From the NCBI RefSeq assembly GCF_027244095.1, contig NC_069661.1:13960001-14024000 (forward strand): a DNA stretch of 64,000 nucleotides, given 5' to 3'. Origin of the DNA: Hemicordylus capensis (taxonomy: Eukaryota; Chordata; Lepidosauria; Squamata; Cordylidae). A program made the position numbers and the translations under genes. Of the stretch, positions 57,805-64,000 are shown piece after piece; within the stretch, counting starts at the first letter, position 1, and each line of letters begins with the position of its first letter. The notes under the pieces are model-generated. The model was not told the DNA's origin and made no database searches. It saw only the letters and a program-made list of their open reading frames with translations.

Positions 57805-58337
57805 GTGGCCATGGTGGGGGTTATTAAGAATACACCCCATGGTGATTGATTCAACGTGATCTGAATCCAACGTGATCTGAGAGCTGGTCTTGTGGTAGCA
57901 AGCCTGACTTGTCCCCATAGCTAAGCAGGGTCTGCCCTGGTTGCATATGAAGACTTGATGTGTGAGCACTGCAAGATATTCCCCTCAGGGGATGAAGCCG
58001 CTCTGGGAAGAGCAGAAGTCTCCCTGGCTTCTCCAAGATAGGGCTGAGAGAGATTCCTGCCTGCAACCCTGGAGAAGCCGCTGCCAGTCTGTGAAGACAA
58101 TACTGAGCTAGATAGACCAATGGTCTGACTCAGTATATGGCAGTTTCCTATGTTCCTATGAATTAAAATCCGGGATAGAAATTAGAAATTATGCTGTAAA
58201 TCCTGACACTGGGGGTATAACAACAATTACTATTGTTACTACTGCTACTACTACTTTATTAATTATTATTATTATTATTAGTAGTAGTACTAGTAATAGT
58301 AGTAGTAAGAGAAAACAAACGGCTCAGTCAGTCCCCC
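57805..58337. repeat. Long inverted repeat, right arm (SINE inside)
   Basis: Reverse complement of 55068-55300, from 'gtgggggttattaagaatac' to 'aaacggctcagtcagt', interrupted by a 5S-headed SINE at 57880-58160. A short duplication 'caacgtgatctga' stands just before the SINE. Confidence 0.88.
57880..58160 (+). mobile_element. 5S-headed SINE, full length
   Basis: Head gagagctggtcttgtggtag, 5S-rRNA-like agctaagcagggtctgccct, body, and CR1-type tail ending ggtctgactcagtatatggc, then TTCCTATG repeats. Reference copy for the family in this window. Confidence 0.95.
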
Positions 58338-58489
58338 TACCCATGTCGCCCTGCTCCTCTGCACTACAACAACTGATGCGGGATATATTCGATCCCAGGT
58401 TACACAAATTCAACCCTTATTCAGAGGAGCAGAAACAGAAACGGAACCATTGTTATCGGGCTACTACTTATTTGGGGGGAAGGAAACAG

Positions 58490-58545
58490 CAGAACACCGC
58501 TCAACTTCCGGCTACAAGATAGTGTGTTTCCATGGTAACCACCAG
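58490..58545. promoter_or_regulatory. Promoter-like block with ETS site and RFX X-box
   Basis: caacttccggct (about 58502-58513) is an ETS-type site. Thirteen bases on, 58526-58539 reads gtttccatggtaac; its complement GTTACCATGGAAAC fits the X-box rule RYYRCC-N2-RRNRAC completely. RFX X-boxes close to a start site are typical of ciliary gene promoters. Local CpGs (cagcgcgcc) support a promoter. Direction is not fixed by these sites. Confidence 0.6.
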
Positions 58546-58569
58546 CGCGCCTCTCATCCTGGAAAAATC

Positions 58570-58601
58570 ATGATGTTTGCTTGCGGGGACCAGGATTCCG
58601 G
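58570..58601 (+). CDS. Candidate coding exon 1 of unrecognised X-box gene
   Basis: ATG at 58570 (a second ATG follows at once) opens MMFACGDQDSG, 31 bases downstream of the X-box. A weak donor (CCGG|GTGTCG) after 58601 leaves phase 2, which joins in frame to the next candidate exon (60726). The local frame stays open much further (to 58908 in another frame choice), so the donor is uncertain and this exon is the weakest of the three. Confidence 0.25.
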
Positions 58602-59287
58602 GTGTCGCTTTACTTTCCACCATCTCCCCAAAAAAGGTTTCCCAGCCCTGGAGAGCAGGGACACCCGGGACCGCCTCCTTAAATGGTGGGGAGAAGTAGC
58701 GTTCTTCTTGCGGTCTCCAGGGCAGCAAGGAAGTCGGGAAAGAAGGAACACAACTGTGGGATATAATGGTGGAGGATCTGTGCTTGAGGATACGGGGTCT
58801 GGGGTTCGATTCATGGGAGGAAACTGGCTGTTTTCTGAGGTCTGCAGCATATGGAGAGAGGGAGACGCTGGGAGGATGGGTTGCATTTCCCAATCTGGAT
58901 CCTACTGAGAGATTTAAAGACAGCAGTCAGTGCCCACTCCGCCCTCCACCCCCCCCGCAAATCAGGAAATTGTTCAGAGACTTCTAGTTAGTAGTGTCTG
59001 TCATTTAAATACTGCTTTTTAAAAACATTTTAAAATGTTGAAGCGTTTTTAGATTATCTTTGTTGTGTAGAATCCACATGTTAAATATGTGTTGAATATG
59101 TTTGCTTGTTTATTTACTTAGGTACATTTTTACTGCAAATACATTCGCTTTTCTGCAAATACAACGAAAGTGGTGTGCATTACAACCATAGTGTTAATGC
59201 AGTAAAACAATACATATCCATTAAATACAGTCATCGATCTGCAGCACTAACGGAATAAAAACTGTTAAAGCAGTTAGAGAGGTAGTG

Positions 59288-59392
59288 CAATGTAATTAGA
59301 GTAGTAGCCCTTGTTTACTTAGAAGTAAGTCCCACTGTTTTCAGCAGTCCTTACTCCCAGGTAAGTGTGCTTTGGACTGCAGCCAGAGTGTC
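59288..59392. repeat. Short palindromic repeat
   Basis: 'gtgcaatgtaattagagtag' to 'gactgcagcc', with 'cttacttagaagtaag'-like inner symmetry; related to 29915-29990. Confidence 0.5.
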
Positions 59393-59752
59393 CAACTTGG
59401 ATCTGGAAGACTGTGTATTATAATAGGTGAAGCTCCATGGCACTATTTTGGGCTGAAAATGCACCTGGATTTTCAGTCATTTTAAACAACAACAACAATA
59501 TATTCATGAATATTTAAATAATAATGCTCTTATTAGTGGAGCACCTGCAATTTGGGGAACTAAGAATCCAAATAAATAGAAGTGGGATAAACAAGAGGGA
59601 TTGTGAGAAATCTTAACTCTGTTTTGAAAGTTTTTATTTAGCATTTGGAACTTGTTCACTGGGACTGTAGGAACATCAGTCTTTTTAGACTGTTCAGTTT
59701 ATATGTATTAATACATTTGTATGTATTTTCTATGAGAGACTTGCTTTTGATG

Positions 59753-59754
<2 letters not shown>

Positions 59755-59789
<35 letters not shown>

Positions 59790-60065
59790 CATTTTATATC
59801 CCGCTCTTCCTCCAAGGAGCCCATGTATGTATACTACATACTTGAGTTTCTCTTTCACAACTGCCCTGAGCCATTTTGGAAGGGCGGTATATAAATCAAA
59901 TAAATAAATAAAATAATAAACAACCCTGTGAAGTAGGTTAGGCTGAGAGAGAAGTGACTGGCCCGGAGTCACCCAGCAAGTATCATGGCTGAATGAGGAT
60001 TTGAACTCAGGTCTCCCCAGTCCTAGTCCAGCACTCTAACCACTACACCACGCTGGCTCTTTTGA
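59755..60065 (-). mobile_element. MIR-type SINE behind (ATT)n
   Basis: (ATT)n at 59758-59790, an antisense 'gggcggtatataaatcaaat' tail, then antisense MIR core ('gactggcccggagtcaccca') and tRNA-like head complement ('ctctaaccactacaccacgc'). Confidence 0.78.
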
Positions 60066-60725
60066 ATTGTATTTGTACCAATACACAGACATATCCACTT
60101 ATAAGAAAGCCAAGCTTCCTTCTAATTTTTCTCTCTGAAACATCTATATATGTACTTTTTGGTTTAAAAAGCTAAGCAGGTGGGGGAAAGCAATTTGCAT
60201 ATTATGGGGTAGAGCAAATGTGAGCCGTAAGTGCTTCTGTTTTCAGATAAAAGTGTTATGTGCAAACTGGAAACACCCATATCTCATAGGCAGGCAAGCC
60301 AATGAACTCAGCATTAATTTGAGTGGATGAGTGAGAGATTATACAGTATATTTTTGGGCAGGCAGAAGTGTGACTCTTTCATTTGTCCTACTCAGAGAAC
60401 ACTGCCATATGTGATTTGTTCTTGAATTAAATGTCTTTCAACATTTTGATCTGCACTACCACATGTATGAGAATGAGGAGATAGAGTTGATTGTATCACA
60501 TGAAAAAACCTCCCTGCAAATAGTAATTTTTAAAATGCACATTGGAGAGAATGCCTTTAGAACACCCTGCTTGCTATGTTCATTTTCTACTTGTAGGGGA
60601 ATATTCAGATATGAATATGATGCACCTGCAGCCTCAACTGGTACATCCATTTTATCACCACATTCTAATTCATTGTGTTGTGTTTGTAAACCTAGCTGAT
60701 GTTGGTTTCCTTCTGTATTTTGCAG

Positions 60726-60807
60726 GTCCATGGATGGAAGAATCACAGCACAGGCATTCGTATTTGACCAGAATTTCAAAGGCTATCAGGAACATGATTT
60801 TCTTATG
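60726..60807 (+). CDS. Candidate coding exon 2 of unrecognised X-box gene
   Basis: 82 bases after a good acceptor (ctgtattttgcag) and before ATG|GTAGTT. In the frame that starts with one carried-over base it reads SMDGRITAQAFVFDQNFKGY then QEHDFLM without stop and ends on a codon boundary. Composition looks protein-like, but I do not recognise the family. Confidence 0.4.
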
Positions 60808-60993
60808 GTAGTTTTCCAAAGATCACTAATTTACTTACAGCTGTATTTTTAATGTAAAAATGCAGCTTATTTCAGTATGACTTTAAAAAATGAATTAATA
60901 AGTACATAACCTAATAGGTTATGTAAAGGCAGTGGCTGACATATACATTACCAAAATGTGCATGTCCATAGCACCTCCAAGCACACAGCAAGA

Positions 60994-61647
60994 TAGGGAT
61001 GTGTGAACCGGGTTGAGGTCAAGCTGGTTTGCCATCAAACTGGTCCGGCTGGAGGGCTTGCCCTCGACCTGGACTGGGCCTGGTTCGGCTTGACCTCGAG
61101 CTGAAACCTCCCCCTCCTGGCCAGCTCAGGGGTTCTAAGTTAAATAAAAAAATATTATTATTTTAGAATGACTCACTAACGGGTCCAGCAGCCTCGGGAA
61201 GTGCTGTCACAGCAGTCTCCCTCTCCCCGCTGCCGGCCTCCCCCTGGTCCTCTAAGGGCCATTTCAGCCCATTTTCAGGCTGTTCCTGGGTCATGACCTG
61301 GCCATGCAAATGGCCAGGGCACATGCTCAGCAGCCTCCACCACCGAGGAAAGGGCCAGAACGACCCTTAGAGGACCGGGGGGAAGCCAGCAGGGGGAGAT
61401 AGAGACTGCAGAGACACGCACACACCCCTGTGGCCACGCCTGTACCCCCTGAGGCTGCCGGACCCACTGGTGAGTCATTCTAAAAATAAATAAATAAATT
61501 TTTAAAATTTAGAAACCACAAACCGACTCGAATTAGAGCCGAGCTGGTGGGGGTTGTTCGGTGGCACAAACCGAACATGCCCTGTTCTGTTCGAATCTGG
61601 TTTGGACTTGAACCGAACCAGGCAAACTGGTTTTGTGCACACCCCTA
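60994..61647. mobile_element. hAT-like MITE, 'tagggatgtgca' ends, with long inner palindrome
   Basis: Starts tagggatgtgtgaaccgg, ends ggttttgtgcacaccccta, flanked by an 8-bp duplication with one difference (cagcaaga 60986-60993, cagcagga 61648-61655). The middle (about 61135-61510) is an imperfect palindrome: 'ttagaatgactcactaacgg' against 'ggtgagtcattctaaaa', and 'ggtcctctaagggcc' against 'gacccttagaggacc'. No transposase. Confidence 0.9.
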
Positions 61648-62380
61648 CAGCAGGACTGCCCCCACAGAACCGTCAGTTCCCTTAGGTGTGTTGCTTTGCC
61701 CCTTAGGTGTGTTGCTTTGCGCAATGGAGCCAGCAAGCACTTCTTCCAGAGCACTCTCCTGCACTCCCAAAGCCCTCTGTTGCAGCAGCAGGAACATGTT
61801 GCTCCCCTCAGCAACGTGTTTCATAGTGTCAAAAGTGTGTGTGTATGTGTATGTTATATCAACAGAATTGTGACTCTTCACTTAAAAGACAACTAGAATG
61901 TTTAAAGCAACATTTACAGTCATCTGAAGATTTATACCCTATACATATTAGCCTATCTTATATCTGAGAAGTGTTTCCCTTGTTAGGGTTTTTGTTCACA
62001 GGAGTGCCTCTGAAGTCATTCCCATGGGTGGGGGGTGGGACGGATTTTTTTAATGGAAAGATTTGTATCCCTGTGAACTCACAAGCCAGGATTGGGTTTG
62101 TTTTGCTCAGAAGCAGCAAAAATCCTTTCTGATTTATGAATAGACATGGATATAAATCTTCCTCACATTTAACAATATTACAGACTTCATCATTTGGAAG
62201 GACCTGCAAGAATAGTGCCTTAAAGAAAATCCTAATAAGATGGCAACACCAAATTTCAGACATTTGGAGGGGCAAGAATTTAGAAATAAAGCTGAAACCC
62301 CCACATTTGATGCATCTATGAAATCTCATTTGGTAATGGAATATATTGAATTGTTTAACTTTTTTTCTTTGCACTTCTAG

Positions 62381-62453
62381 GCCTTTTTTAATCATCCGAG
62401 TGTTAGTAGCAATTTGAAATTGCTTTCTGCTTCTGGACAATGGACTACACTAG
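62381..62453 (+). CDS. Candidate coding exon 3 of unrecognised X-box gene
   Basis: 73 bases behind a strong acceptor (ttttttctttgcacttctag) and before CTAG|GTAAAT. It starts on a codon boundary, as exon 2 requires, and reads AFFNHPSVSSNLKLLSASGQ then WTTL plus one base. Further exons would lie right of the window or go unseen. Family not recognised. Confidence 0.45.
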
Positions 62454-62459
62454 GTAAAT

Positions 62460-63650
62460 GGAATATTTGGGATAACTTCTTCTTAAAACAATATTTCAGT
62501 GTGTTAATCTCTCATCTCCTGCAACTACTTCCAGTTTCTAATAACAGTATGATTCAGAGTTATATTTTCTCAGAATGTCAGAGCAGGAAAAGTTGCTCTT
62601 CTTAACAAATAAGTAAAAGACATTTGTGTATTTGGATTCTGAGTTTTTAAGAATTCTTAATTTGTATTTGACAGTTCTTGGGTTTTTAGAAATTATTTCT
62701 GTTGTTAATTTTGACATAAACCCTCAGCAAGGTTAATCAAATGTCAAAATATACAAATCCTGCTTAACAATACATGAATCTTGCAGAGTACCTGCAGTTT
62801 CTTCTGTTGTGCAGAATGGGAGAGACTACAGTGTCCTTGCTGTCTTCCAAGCCCGTAATCATGCACATCATGTTGGCCATTGTTAGCTATCTCCCCCACT
62901 CCCCTTCAGAAATCTTTCTGGTTGTTTATATTCAGTCAAATATATATGTATATTTGGTCTGGATATAAGGACATTTTCTTCCACAGTGACTTATTTATTG
63001 CTTCCTTTTTCATACAGTTTCCTCAGCCTCTAGTTAGGTACTTATGTGTGTGTGGGGGCACTTTTTACTAGCTATTCATAAAGCAATCATGCCTAGTAGA
63101 AACTGTGGCAACAGAAATGGCTGTGTATTTCCTGTTCATTTCAATGAAACATTCTCAGGAGGAGTTCCTGGAGAATTGTGTCCAGTTTCATTTTTTTGCA
63201 TCTGAATCCAGAGCAGTATTTTAGCCTGTGCATTAGGTTAGGCTGAGTGACCTGAGCAAGGCCATCCTATTAGCATGGAACTGCTTATTACAAAAAATGC
63301 AGGGGGTGCTGCTGAGAATAAATCTCTGTCATTCTTCCTCCTGCAAAAATCTATTTCCACTTATCTTGTGTTCTGACATCACAACATTCTGCATTTCCTT
63401 TCCACATTGCAAACCATTGACTGCCACACACTGAGTGACTTGAAGACAGAATAAATTGAACTGGATGTTATGGAAGTGGAGAAGTGAACTCGTCACTGAG
63501 TTGTTATTTCTGGTGACAACTCCCATGTTCTTTGTATATGTAGTTTGCCTTGACTTTGTGAACTGAAATTTGAGCCCAGACTTCTCATCTGCAGATCCAA
63601 CATTCTCAATTCTTGCTGTACTGCTACAAAAAGGGACGGACATGAAGCAC
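62460..63650. other. No gene seen
   Basis: A/T-rich sequence; a MIR-like scrap around 63220-63290 ('taggttaggctgagtgacct'). It may be intron of the putative X-box gene. Confidence 0.4.
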
Positions 63651-63654
63651 CAGC

Positions 63655-63875
63655 ACTGGGCATTGGCTGGCACAGCTGTGCATGTGACAGGCGGTGGTGT
63701 GCAAGCAGACAGTTGTGCTGCTACTTAAACCTGCACACCTGCAGTTGCACATTGCTTCCAGTGTAAAAAGTGCAGGCAAACTGTCAGTTGTTGTGCAAAC
63801 TGTCTGTTTGCGCAACACTGCCAGCGCTTCCTGTCATATGTGCAGCAGCACAAGCCATTGGCCAGTCCCATGTTG
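63655..63875. repeat. Foldback repeat
   Basis: 'cattggctggcacagctgtg' with 'gtgacaggcggtggtgtg' at left pairs imperfectly with 'cactgccagcgcttcctgtc' and 'cattggccag' at right. Likely a small palindromic DNA element. Confidence 0.55.
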
Positions 63876-64000
63876 CATTACACATCATGTCATCCAGTAT
63901 TTGTGGATCTGTGCAATATTTCTACATTCTTCAAATTTTACAGTTATGTTACCTTCAATATTAGACAACTGTTTTCAGCTTATGGACCCATAATTGTAAG

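Noticed and set aside
58450-58908. Unspliced open frame of 152 codons after the promoter block
   Set aside because: No recognisable domain, and its start lies upstream of the X-box. It may be 5' untranslated or chance; the spliced model in a nearby frame fits better but stays unproven.
1-64000. CRISPR arrays, operons, bacterial or phage systems
   Set aside because: All direct repeats found are microsatellites, satellite units or transposons; introns, SINEs and CpG promoter mark vertebrate nuclear DNA.

Overview
The window is nuclear vertebrate DNA, most likely from a squamate reptile (lizard or snake). The repeat mix points there: SINEs with a 5S-rRNA-like head and a CR1-type tail, tRNA-headed SINEs with a Bov-B-type tail, Bov-B and L2 LINE fragments, MIR-type SINEs, gypsy-type LTR fossils, Tc1 and Tigger DNA elements, and a very dense crowd of non-autonomous hAT-type elements, many with intact 8-bp target duplications. 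The species cannot be named from this.

Host genes are sparse. (1) 30,500-30,969, minus strand: first coding exon of FAM149A inside a CpG-rich promoter block; everything from 30,499 down to position 1 is best read as its first intron, filled with repeats. (2) 41,697-44,797, plus strand: two exons of a dead TLR3 gene that keep their exon-intron layout and splice sites but carry several frameshifts and a stop. The big third coding exon (most leucine-rich repeats, membrane segment, TIR domain) is not visible in the following 19 kb. In human, TLR3 lies upstream of FAM149A on the same strand; here the relic is upstream but on the opposite strand. (3) 58,490-62,453, plus strand: a promoter-like block with an ETS site and a full RFX X-box palindrome, followed by three weakly supported but phase-compatible exons of a gene I do not recognise, perhaps a ciliary gene.

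Region by region: 1-30 kb, FAM149A intron with LTR fossils at 0-0.2, 5.9-10.0 and 26 kb, a Tigger inside another DNA element (3.6-4.3 kb), a Tc1 fragment (17.4 kb), L2 (18.6 kb) and a 1.07-kb hAT element (21.8 kb). 30-41 kb, FAM149A promoter, hAT MITEs, a solo LTR nested in a MITE (34 kb), a SINE-Bov-B fusion (35.2 kb), an L2 split by a second copy of the 1-kb hAT element (36-37.6 kb), and a 146-bp-period satellite-like tandem array (40.5-41.3 kb). 41.7-44.8 kb, TLR3 relic. 45-58 kb, intergenic, with palindromic MITEs (54.2-54.9 and 56.6-57.0 kb) and a long inverted repeat (55.1 and 57.8-58.3 kb). 58.5-64 kb, the putative X-box gene and further repeats.

No operon, CRISPR array or complete protein-coding gene is present. 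The most useful points are the TLR3 relic with its flipped orientation, the X-box promoter, and the exchange of one internal module between transposon families with different ends.
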